Assembly (NCBI GenBank): GCA_027038965.1
Contig: JALWFG010000008.1
Span: forward strand, 1 to 64,000
DNA: 64,000 nt
Source: Candidatus Desulfofervidaceae bacterium
GTDB lineage: Bacteria > Desulfobacterota > Desulfofervidia > Desulfofervidales > Desulfofervidaceae
Direction of reading: 5' to 3'
A model generated the notes under the pieces. The model did no database searches, was not told where the DNA came from, and saw nothing but the letters and a program-made list of their open reading frames with translations. The position numbers and the translations under genes are program-made. This document shows positions 6,886 to 14,087 of the stretch, piece by piece. Within the stretch, counting starts at the first letter, position 1; each line of letters begins with the position of its first letter.

Positions 6886-7149
6886 GTCTTCTAAGGCCAC
6901 CCCTACTAGATATAATCCCCCCTCTTTTTTAACCCACACCACCTTACCCCTTAGTGGGATAGAATCTTCGCCTATAGAAATGCTCAAGTCTATATGAGCT
7001 GAAGGTTCTAATTTTTCGGCCATTTCTAGTAAAACCCCCGCCTTACTTACATTTAGGCTTCTGGCTAAACCTTCTTTTAGTTCAGACATGGAGAAATAAA
7101 ATACCAAGTGTTCTGCCTTTTTTCTAGGATAACGCCTCTTCTCTTCCAT
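6859..7149 (-). CDS. Single-domain PilZ protein (c-di-GMP receptor)
   Basis: 96 residues. The two parts of the c-di-GMP binding motif are present: the RxxxR element in EKRRYPRKK (residues 3-11) and NVSKAG (about 33-38) matching (D/N)xSxxG. The rest fits the PilZ beta-barrel, with a typical LRGKVVWVKKEGGLYLVGV strand pair near the end. Such proteins couple the second messenger to motility or secretion targets. ATG 7149 has AAAGGA five bases upstream. Stand-alone gene, convergent with the radical SAM gene. Confidence 0.8.
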   Translation of the reverse strand: MEEKRRYPRKKAEHLVFYFSMSELKEGLARSLNVSKAGVLLEMAEKLEPSAHIDLSISIGEDSIPLRGKVVWVKKEGGLYLVGVALEDLELPVETL

Positions 7150-7232
7150 TTTCCTTTAAAATACTACTATTTTGTATTTTAAAAGTCAACAAAAAACTTA
7201 AGGTCCCTAAGGAAGGAAATATATAAAAACCC

Positions 7233-7261
7233 TTGACAAACCCCGCTTTCCCCTTTAACCT
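7233..7261 (+). promoter_or_regulatory. Possible promoter of the UvrD-type helicase gene
   Basis: TTGACA (7233-7238), 17 bases, TAACCT (7256-7261). The -35 is perfect, the -10 weak (three of six). Nine bases separate the -10 from ATG 7271, so transcription would start at or just before the start codon; no ribosome binding site is visible. Confidence 0.4.
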
Positions 7262-7270
7262 CGCATCGCT

Positions 7271-9109
7271 ATGCACCTGATGAAAAGCTGTTTTTTAGGC
7301 TCTAATATCCTTAGCTCGCTTAATTCCTCTCAAAAACAGGCTGTAATGGCCGAGGGAATTGTGCGGGTAATCGCGGCCCCTGGTTCTGGTAAGACTCGGA
7401 CCCTCACCCACCGCATTGCCTATCTTATTATGGTAAGGAACATCTGTCCATCTCGAATTTTAGCCCTTACTTTTACCCGGAAAGCCGCTGCGGAGATGAA
7501 AAAACGCTTGAAGAAATTAATTGGTCAAAGAAAGGCCGAAAGGATTTGGTGCTCTACATTCCATGCCCTGTGTTTTAAAATTCTTAAAGAAGAAGGCATC
7601 AATTTTAAATTAATGGAAGAACAAAGGCGGCTTTTACTTATCAAACATGCCCTTGCTGCCACTGAGGCTGAAATGGGTTTGAAGGAAGCAAGTCAATTTA
7701 TCAGCCTGGCCAAAAACAATTTGCGTTTGGTAGAGGACATGGCCTATGAGGCTAAAATAAGCCCTGTAGTGGATGAGAAATATGCCGTTTACAAATTTTA
7801 TGAACAAAGAAAGCATCAGGAGGGTTTGTTTGACTTTGATGACCTGCAAATCCAAACCTGGCGTCTTTTTAAAAAAAACCCTCAAATTTTGAAAAAATAT
7901 GCCCAGCGTTTTGAACATATTTTGGTAGATGAAGTTCAGGATGTAAACAAAGTCCAATTTGAGTTGCTCAGGCTGCTTGTGCCGCCTCAAAACAATCTTT
8001 TTGTGGTTGGCGATGATGCCCAGGCCATCTATCATTTCCGAGGTGCAGTTCCTCAATACATCTTGCACTTTGAGCATTACTTTCCTAACGCCAAAACGGT
8101 AAAATTAGAGCAAAATTACCGCTCTACTAAAAGCATTGTTTCTATCTCTAACCGCCTTATGTCACACAGTTCTCTCCAAATTGGCAAAAATATCTGGACC
8201 AGTAATAAAGAAGGGCCTCCCCCAAAAATCCTTACGGCCCCAGATCGTGAAGAAGAGGCCTTTAAGGTCATTAAAGAAATTCAAGGGCTTATAAAGAGGG
8301 GAACATCCCCTCAGGACATTGCCATTCTATACCGCACTAACTATCAATCTCGTCCTTTGGAAGATAATTGTATCCATTTGGGCATCCCTTACACCATTGT
8401 GGGTAGCACTGGATTTTATCTCCGCAAGGAAATCAAAGACATGACGGCCTACCTCAAGCTGATTTCTGACTTTAATGACGACAAGGCCTTTTTAGACATC
8501 TTCAATGTCCCTCCCAGAGATTTGGGTCCCGTGGTGCCGCTCCTAAAGGAAAAAAGCATAGAAACAGGCAAATCCCTCTTTTGTTGTCTTCCTCTGATTC
8601 GCTATCCTCATTCAGAAATGAAAAGGCGGGCCGAACGCTTCTATGGCATTATTAAAAAAATGAACGCCATCTACCAGAAAGGAAGTTACCATCTAGGCGA
8701 AATTGTAAAGCAAATCAGACATTACACAAACTATGATGAATATCTTAACCAGAAAAGAAAGTCTTTAGATGAATCCCATATTGACACCCTTAATGAGTTT
8801 TGTTTAAGTCTCAGTCGATTTAAGGACGTGGGCAAATTTTTGGCCTATTTGCAGGTAGCAATGCAAGAAGGCCGATATAAAAAGGGTAAGAGGGTTAACT
8901 TACTTACTATCCACAAGGCCAAAGGGCTTGAATGGCCTGTGGTCTTCTTGATTGGATGCAGTCTTGGAATTCTGCCCCACCATAGGGCCCATGACTTAGA
9001 AGAGGAAAGGCGCCTGTGTTATGTGGCCATTACCCGGGCTCAAAAAAGGCTTTATATCTCCTATGCAGGGCGTCCTTCACCATTTTTGAATGAAATGCTT
9101 GGGAGGTAA
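7271..9109 (+). CDS. UvrD/PcrA-type superfamily 1 DNA helicase
   Basis: 612-residue 3'-5' DNA helicase. Motifs in order: LNSSQKQAV (Q motif, ~17-25), APGSGKT (Walker A, ~36-42), LALTFTRKAAAEMK (Ia), VDEVQDVNKVQ (Walker B, ~220), GDDAQAIYHFRGA (III), LEQNYRST (IV), VNLLTIHKAKGLEWPVVF (V) and EERRLCYVAITRAQKRLYIS (VI). Roles in the family are nucleotide excision and mismatch repair and removal of proteins from DNA. It is shorter than E. coli UvrD (about 720) and lacks a long C-terminal extension. Start is uncertain between ATG 7271 and ATG 7280; neither has a Shine-Dalgarno sequence. The thioesterase gene follows after 3 bases. Confidence 0.85.
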   Translation: MHLMKSCFLGSNILSSLNSSQKQAVMAEGIVRVIAAPGSGKTRTLTHRIAYLIMVRNICPSRILALTFTRKAAAEMKKRLKKLIGQRKAERIWCSTFHALCFKILKEEGINFKLMEEQRRLLLIKHALAATEAEMGLKEASQFISLAKNNLRLVEDMAYEAKISPVVDEKYAVYKFYEQRKHQEGLFDFDDLQIQTWRLFKKNPQILKKYAQRFEHILVDEVQDVNKVQFELLRLLVPPQNNLFVVGDDAQAIYHFRGAVPQYILHFEHYFPNAKTVKLEQNYRSTKSIVSISNRLMSHSSLQIGKNIWTSNKEGPPPKILTAPDREEEAFKVIKEIQGLIKRGTSPQDIAILYRTNYQSRPLEDNCIHLGIPYTIVGSTGFYLRKEIKDMTAYLKLISDFNDDKAFLDIFNVPPRDLGPVVPLLKEKSIETGKSLFCCLPLIRYPHSEMKRRAERFYGIIKKMNAIYQKGSYHLGEIVKQIRHYTNYDEYLNQKRKSLDESHIDTLNEFCLSLSRFKDVGKFLAYLQVAMQEGRYKKGKRVNLLTIHKAKGLEWPVVFLIGCSLGILPHHRAHDLEEERRLCYVAITRAQKRLYISYAGRPSPFLNEMLGR

Positions 9110-9112
9110 AAA

Positions 9113-9550
9113 ATGAAAAATCAGGCCTGGGAAATTGCTCGTTTTATGAGTCAAAAAGACCAAATAGCGGTTCAATTTGGAATGAAGGTAAAAGATGTTT
9201 CCCCTGGCAGGTGCGTCGTAGAAATGAAGGTAACAGAAAAAATGCTTAACGCGGTAGGCATTACCCATGGAGCCGCTACTTATGCCTTAGCCGACTTTGC
9301 CTTTGCGGTAGCCTCAAATAGTTATGGCCAAGTAGCTGTAGCCTTAAACACTCAGATGCACTACCCCGCCTCAAGTCAAGCAGGAGACATACTCACGGCC
9401 ACAGCGGTTGAAGAAACTCGAAGCCGCCACATTGGCATTTATCGGATTGAAATCAAAAGGCAAGACGGCACCCTAGTAGGCATTTTTACAGGAACCGTAT
9501 TTATCCGCAACGACAGCCTCAAGTCATGGATGGAAAAACAAGATATCTAA
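9113..9550 (+). CDS. PaaI-family hotdog-fold thioesterase
   Basis: 145 residues of the hotdog fold, hydrolysing an acyl-CoA thioester. The motif VGITHGAATYALADFAFAVA (about residues 48-67) contains the HGG-like turn and the Asp that activates water in PaaI/YbgC-type enzymes. N-terminal residues up to about 20 form a helix that precedes the first strand. The substrate is not evident. The gene follows the helicase gene by 3 bases and its end overlaps the convergent purD-purE gene by 4 bases. Confidence 0.8.
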   Translation: MKNQAWEIARFMSQKDQIAVQFGMKVKDVSPGRCVVEMKVTEKMLNAVGITHGAATYALADFAFAVASNSYGQVAVALNTQMHYPASSQAGDILTATAVEETRSRHIGIYRIEIKRQDGTLVGIFTGTVFIRNDSLKSWMEKQDI

Positions 9551-11295
9551 TCATTTATCTTCAAAACCGCTTCGGCCATTTTTCGTTTTCTTTCTTCCAA
9601 GCAGGTATTTAACTCCCCATCATTTAAGGCCAGAATTTGAGCCGCTAAAATGGCGGCATTTTTGGCCCCTGCCTTCCCCACAGTAGTAACTGCCACAGGC
9701 ACACCCGCGGGCATTTGGACAGAAGAGAGTAAAGAATCCAACCCGTTGAATGGAGGCACCGCTAATGGAACTGCAATTACCGGCAGGGTGGTATGGGCCG
9801 CTATAGCCCCGGCCAGATGATTGGCATAGCCGGCCGCGGCAATAATCACCTTTATCCCCCTCTTTTTGGCTTCTCTGGCGTATTGGGCCACTAGGTCAGG
9901 TGTTCGATGGGCAGAGGCCACGACAAGTTCTGAAGGAATAAGCATTTCCAGCAATGCTTCTTTTGTATTAAGCATCACCTCTTTGTCTGAAGCACTCCCC
10001 ATCACTATTCCTACAAATCTCCCCATGTGTTTCAGGGCCTTAAATCCAATATCCCTCCGATAATAAACCCCATCCCATGATATCTTTCTGGTAGCCTGAT
10101 ACGCCTTAGCAATAGCTTGAGGTAAGGTTTCTCCTAAGGCCGTTACCCCAAGCACCCTGCCTCCATTTGTATAAAATTTTCCATCTTTCAATTCAGTCCC
10201 AGCATGGAAGATATAAATATCATCTTGATCATCAAGTTCTTCAAGCCCTGTAATTTGTTTTCCCTTTTCGTACTTGCCAGGATATCCCTCCTGGGCCATG
10301 ACCACACACATACTTGGCCTCTTATCAATCTGAAGGGTCTTATCCTTCAGGGTGCCATCAATTACGGCATTGAAGGCCTCTACTAAGTCTGATTTAAGGC
10401 GCATCAGCAAGGGCTGGGCCTCAGGGTCTCCAAACCGACAGTTAAACTCAAGCACCTTAGCCCTTCCGTCCCTGATAATTAACCCGGCGTAAAGCACCCC
10501 CTTATAAGGACATCCCTCCTGAGCCAGACCTTTAATTGTAGGATAAATAATGTCCTTTAAGATATGCCTCTCCACCCTTTTGGTAACTATAGGAGCTGGC
10601 GAATAGGCCCCCATCCCCCCTGTATTTGGCCCTTTATCGTCTTCGTAAATAGGCTTATGATCCTGGGCTGAGGGGAAGGCCACAACGTTCTCACCATCAG
10701 TAAAGACCAGATAAGAAACCTCCTCCCCTTCCAAAAAATCTTCAATGACTACCTTACTGCCAGCCTCTCCAAAGGTTTTTTGAACCATAATTACATCAAT
10801 GGCCTTAAAGGCCTCTTCTAAAGTTCGGACCGGAATAACCCCCTTGCCTGCCGCCAAACCATCGGCCTTAATTACAATAGGACATCCCCTCTCTTTAACA
10901 TATTGTTTAGCAGAGTCAGGGTCTGAAAAGACCTCAAAATCGGCTGTAGGAATTCCATACTTGCACATCAGCTCTTTGGCAAAGGCCTTACTGCCTTCAA
11001 TCATAGCAGCCTTTTTGGAAGGGCCAAAAATGCGTAGCCCCCGCCTTTCAAACTCATCTACAATTCCCTCTACTAGAGGAGCCTCTGGGCCTACCACAGT
11101 GAGGTCAATACCTTCCTTTTCGGCAAATTCAGCCAATGCCTTAATGTCTGAGGCCTTTATATTCACACATTCAGCCAGTCTGGAAATACCACCATTTCCA
11201 GGGGCACAATATATTCTTCTCACCAGTGGTGATTGACTAATCTTCCACACTAGGGCATGTTCCCTGCCTCCTCCTCCAATGACCAGAACCTTCAT
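9547..11295 (-). CDS. purD/purE: PurD-PurE fusion: GAR synthetase plus N5-CAIR mutase
   Basis: A 582-residue bifunctional purine enzyme. Residues 1 to about 424 are phosphoribosylamine-glycine ligase: VLVIGGGGREHAL at the start, the ATP-grasp segment IKADGLAAGKGV, GPNTGGMGAYSPAP and LEFNCRFGDPEAQ. Residues about 427-582 are PurE: VGIVMGSASD, VASAHRTPD and AAAGYANHLAG, which carry the substrate-binding Ser, Asp and His. The two enzymes catalyse nonconsecutive steps, and PurE is usually a separate gene. ATG 11295 has GGGGGG upstream; a TTG at 11298 is the alternative. Last gene of a four-gene minus-strand operon (sufC, sufB, purH-N, purDE). Confidence 0.92.
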   Translation of the reverse strand: MKVLVIGGGGREHALVWKISQSPLVRRIYCAPGNGGISRLAECVNIKASDIKALAEFAEKEGIDLTVVGPEAPLVEGIVDEFERRGLRIFGPSKKAAMIEGSKAFAKELMCKYGIPTADFEVFSDPDSAKQYVKERGCPIVIKADGLAAGKGVIPVRTLEEAFKAIDVIMVQKTFGEAGSKVVIEDFLEGEEVSYLVFTDGENVVAFPSAQDHKPIYEDDKGPNTGGMGAYSPAPIVTKRVERHILKDIIYPTIKGLAQEGCPYKGVLYAGLIIRDGRAKVLEFNCRFGDPEAQPLLMRLKSDLVEAFNAVIDGTLKDKTLQIDKRPSMCVVMAQEGYPGKYEKGKQITGLEELDDQDDIYIFHAGTELKDGKFYTNGGRVLGVTALGETLPQAIAKAYQATRKISWDGVYYRRDIGFKALKHMGRFVGIVMGSASDKEVMLNTKEALLEMLIPSELVVASAHRTPDLVAQYAREAKKRGIKVIIAAAGYANHLAGAIAAHTTLPVIAVPLAVPPFNGLDSLLSSVQMPAGVPVAVTTVGKAGAKNAAILAAQILALNDGELNTCLEERKRKMAEAVLKIND

Positions 11296-11331
11296 CAAAA
11301 TCCCCCCTTAATTACTGGTTAATACTAATTT

Positions 11332-12000
11332 TTAACCCAATTTCATCCCCACCTGAATCTCAGAGGCAATGCCAATGCTCCATTCAAGTGATTTTCTTGC
11401 CCCGTCCAGGAACTTGGCAATCATGGCATCGTATTGACTAATCCTTTCAAATACCTTCTGGGCCAAACGCAATCTCGTCAGCCCACTTATACCACCATCC
11501 CTTTTAATTTCTTCCATAAGCTTGGGATAATCTTCCGGGTCACAAACTGCCGCCACATAGGGAAAATTCTTGGCCGCTGCCCTAAGTAAAGTCGGACCTC
11601 CAATATCAATTTGGTCTAAGGCCTTCCGTAAGGGCATTTCTACTTCATCTTTCTTGGTATAAACACTTTCAAAATCATAAAGGTTCACCACGACCATATT
11701 AATAGGCTTGATATCGTATTTCCGCATCTGTTCGGTATGTTCTTTTTTATCAAGCTGAGCCAAAATGCCACCATGAATTTTAGGATGTAAAGTTTTTACT
11801 CTCCCCTCAAGTATTTCTGGGAAGCCGGTATAATCGCTCACCTCAGTCACTGGCACACCATTATCTCGCAATAGTTTAGCCGTGCCTCCAGTAGAAATAA
11901 TCTCTGCTCCTTGCTCAGCCAAAAATTTGGCAAATTCCACCACACCTTCCTTATGGGTTACACTTACAATAACCCTTTCAACCCTTATGATATTGGACAT
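11332..12000 (-). CDS. purH: Stand-alone IMP cyclohydrolase domain (PurH N-terminal part)
   Basis: 222 residues that correspond to the MGS-like N-terminal domain of bifunctional PurH, which closes FAICAR to IMP. Landmarks: IISTGGTAKLL (~34-44), VSDYTGFPEILEGRVKTLHPKIHGG (~54-78, described here only as a landmark), DIGGPTLLRAAAKN (~131-144). PurH is normally about 510-530 residues with a C-terminal AICAR transformylase; that half is absent here and no frame downstream continues it, since purDE begins 36 bases later. Formyl transfer must be done by a protein encoded elsewhere. Start ATG 12000 has GGAGGCG upstream. Confidence 0.88.
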   Translation of the reverse strand: MSNIIRVERVIVSVTHKEGVVEFAKFLAEQGAEIISTGGTAKLLRDNGVPVTEVSDYTGFPEILEGRVKTLHPKIHGGILAQLDKKEHTEQMRKYDIKPINMVVVNLYDFESVYTKKDEVEMPLRKALDQIDIGGPTLLRAAAKNFPYVAAVCDPEDYPKLMEEIKRDGGISGLTRLRLAQKVFERISQYDAMIAKFLDGARKSLEWSIGIASEIQVGMKLG

Positions 12001-12018
12001 TTTCGCCTCCTTATAAAT

Positions 12019-13137
12019 TTACATTAAATCCTTGCTTGTCTCTTCAATAACTTCATCTAGCCTCTTCTGTAAAGGCGCGGGTAAATCTTCTATATCGGCT
12101 TCAAGGAATCCCCTCACAATCATAGAGGTGGCTTCTTCTTCATCAAGTCCCCTAGCCATGAGATATTCTATTTCCTCTTGAGCAATTTTGCCCACCGCGG
12201 CCTCGTGTGAAAGCTCAACCTCGTCGGTTTGGCCTATGAGCTCTGGGATAGCATGAATTAAACCTCTTTTCAAAATAAGCCCTTTGCACTCAAGATGCCC
12301 TTTAATGCCTTTAACAGCCCCTACAAGCCGACCTCTAGAAATAATCTTGCCTCCAGTAGTCATCGCTCGAGACACAATCTCGGCCCTTGTGCCTGGAGCA
12401 TTGCAAACAATTTCTCCCCCAATATCAAGGCTAGCCCCAGGTGGGGCTACGAGAACTGATTGCATCTCTGCAATGGCATTTGAGCCATTTAGATGAACTA
12501 TAGGGAACATTTGAACTGATTTCACCTCTCCAAAAGTAATATAATGAGAAATAAATTGGCCATTTTCTTCTACTAATACTCCAGTCCGAGGACGGACAAC
12601 TACATTTTTCCCCCAGCGATGAACCATCGTAAAACGAAGCTTCCCCCCCTTTCGGATATAGATCTCGGTAATTCCTAAATGTTTGCCCTTGGAAACATGA
12701 GGGCCTGTAAGACAACCAGTAACGATGTGTAACTCGGCATCTTCCTCTACAATAACAATATTATGCACATTTTGCACAAATCCAGGTGTAGCAATAAGCA
12801 AGGCCGTCTGAATAGGTTTTAAGCCCCTCACTCCCCTCAAAGCCCGGATGAAATAACCATTATAGGGGCCTTCTTTAACGGCCTTGGTATATTCGTCCTT
12901 ATCGGAAGACACTTGCTGCCAGAGATAGTCCTTAAGCCATTCATACCTTTCAAGGGCCTCTTGAGTGGGTAGAACTTCAAGCCCCTCCTGTTTAACCGTG
13001 CAGTGAACCACATCTAAATCCTGTTGCAGAAAAGAACCTTCCCTTCTTTCTTCATTCACCTCTATGCCCACTTCCGCCAGTAATCCTTTTTCATCTTCTG
13101 GGAGGGTCTCTAAATCGAGTTGTTTATCCCTAAGCAT
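12019..13137 (-). CDS. sufB: SufB/SufD-family Fe-S cluster scaffold protein (SmsB-like)
   Basis: 372-residue SufB/D family protein that, with SufC, forms the scaffold on which Fe-S clusters are built. The beta-helix core is visible ([50 protein letters not shown]) and the C-terminal family tail [26 protein letters not shown]. No SufS, SufU or second SufB/D gene is next to it, so the pair resembles the minimal two-gene SMS (SmsCB) machinery of anaerobes. ATG 13137 with AGGAG eight bases upstream is preferred to GTG 13146. It overlaps the end of sufC by 28 bases. Confidence 0.85.
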   Translation of the reverse strand: MLRDKQLDLETLPEDEKGLLAEVGIEVNEERREGSFLQQDLDVVHCTVKQEGLEVLPTQEALERYEWLKDYLWQQVSSDKDEYTKAVKEGPYNGYFIRALRGVRGLKPIQTALLIATPGFVQNVHNIVIVEEDAELHIVTGCLTGPHVSKGKHLGITEIYIRKGGKLRFTMVHRWGKNVVVRPRTGVLVEENGQFISHYITFGEVKSVQMFPIVHLNGSNAIAEMQSVLVAPPGASLDIGGEIVCNAPGTRAEIVSRAMTTGGKIISRGRLVGAVKGIKGHLECKGLILKRGLIHAIPELIGQTDEVELSHEAAVGKIAQEEIEYLMARGLDEEEATSMIVRGFLEADIEDLPAPLQKRLDEVIEETSKDLM

Positions 13138-13886
13138 CTTATACACTCCTGGTAGCCATATTTACTAATTTGCTCTAATATTTCAAAGGGATTTCCGCCG
13201 ATACACATCTTGCCTTTGTATAAAATCTTCCCTCTGTCGGCAGGGACATACTTTAGGATGTGACCTGTGTGAGTGATGATAATTCCAGAACGCTTTTTTC
13301 TTAGTTTTTCCTCTTTTAAGGAACGGCAGGAGATGGCCTTGACCGGCGCTCTACCCAAAAGGCCTTTAATCGCCTCTCCAATTAAGGCAATGTTTTCCAA
13401 ATCTACCCCTGATTCTGGTTCGTCCAAAAGCACCAGGTCAGGTTGTTGAACCATCAGTTGCAAGAGCTCTGAACGTTTAATCTCTCCTCCAGAAAGGCCA
13501 TCATTTACATCTCTATCCAGAAGATTAGTAAAATTTAGTTCTTTAGCCAAGGTCTCAATATCTATTTCCTTATCGTCAGCACATCGTTTTACTAAATCCC
13601 TAGTCTTAAGCCCTGTGATCGTAGGTGGACGTTGAAAGGAGATCCCAATCCCCAGGCGAGCCCTTTCATAAACCGGCAAATGGGTAATGTCTTGCCCTTT
13701 AAAAAGAATTCTACCATTTACCACCTTGTAGCGAGGGAATCCCATAATGGTCATCAGCAAAGAGGTCTTCCCAGAGCCATTAGGGCCAAAAAGTACTAAT
13801 ACCTCTCCTTTCTTAACTTCAAGGCTAATGTCCTTTAAAATCTGCTTGCCGTTTATTTCCACACTTAAATTTTCAATCTTAAGCAT
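13110..13886 (-). CDS. sufC: SufC-family Fe-S assembly ATPase (SmsC-like)
   Basis: 258-residue cytosolic ABC ATPase that drives the SufB-type scaffold. Walker A GPNGSGKT is at residues 34-41, the signature is [13 protein letters not shown], Walker [13 protein letters not shown] and the switch region [10 protein letters not shown]. The SufC-specific sequence [16 protein letters not shown] follows the Q-loop. Starting at ATG 13886 gives the conserved opening [17 protein letters not shown] and a GGGGAG ribosome binding site at 8 bases; the frame is open further upstream to 13943 but without conservation. First gene of the operon that continues into sufB, purH-N and purDE. Confidence 0.9.
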   Translation of the reverse strand: MLKIENLSVEINGKQILKDISLEVKKGEVLVLFGPNGSGKTSLLMTIMGFPRYKVVNGRILFKGQDITHLPVYERARLGIGISFQRPPTITGLKTRDLVKRCADDKEIDIETLAKELNFTNLLDRDVNDGLSGGEIKRSELLQLMVQQPDLVLLDEPESGVDLENIALIGEAIKGLLGRAPVKAISCRSLKEEKLRKKRSGIIITHTGHILKYVPADRGKILYKGKMCIGGNPFEILEQISKYGYQECIRCLGINNSI

Positions 13887-13914
13887 TTGTCCACTCCCCA
13901 AAAGATTCATGACC

Positions 13915-13943
13915 TTATTACCGTTAAAAGGATAGAAAGTCAA
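13915..13943 (-). promoter_or_regulatory. Possible promoter of the sufC-sufB-pur operon
   Basis: Leftward: TTGACT (13943-13938), 17 bases, TAATAA (13920-13915). The -35 matches five of six, the -10 only three of six. It would give a leader of roughly 20-25 bases containing the GGGGAG ribosome binding site of sufC. Confidence 0.35.
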
Positions 13944-14036
13944 CCCACTATTGCCTAAATGCTATAAATTCAACAAACGTAATTACCTGAATTAAAACAG
14001 CCCCAATGGGTCCGGATTTTGGAATCCTTATTCTTC

Positions 14037-14064
14037 TTGACAATTCAAGGTGCTGTGCTATTGT
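14037..14064 (+). promoter_or_regulatory. Possible promoter of ileS
   Basis: TTGACA (14037-14042), 16 bases, TATTGT (14059-14064), 23 bases before ATG 14088 with GAGGAGGGG between. The -35 is perfect and the -10 matches four of six. Confidence 0.4.
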
Positions 14065-14087
14065 TTTGTGTCATTGAGGAGGGGAAG

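Noticed and set aside
10799-11236. 145-codon plus-strand open frame inside purD-purE
   Set aside because: Antisense shadow of a strongly conserved gene with no family signature of its own.
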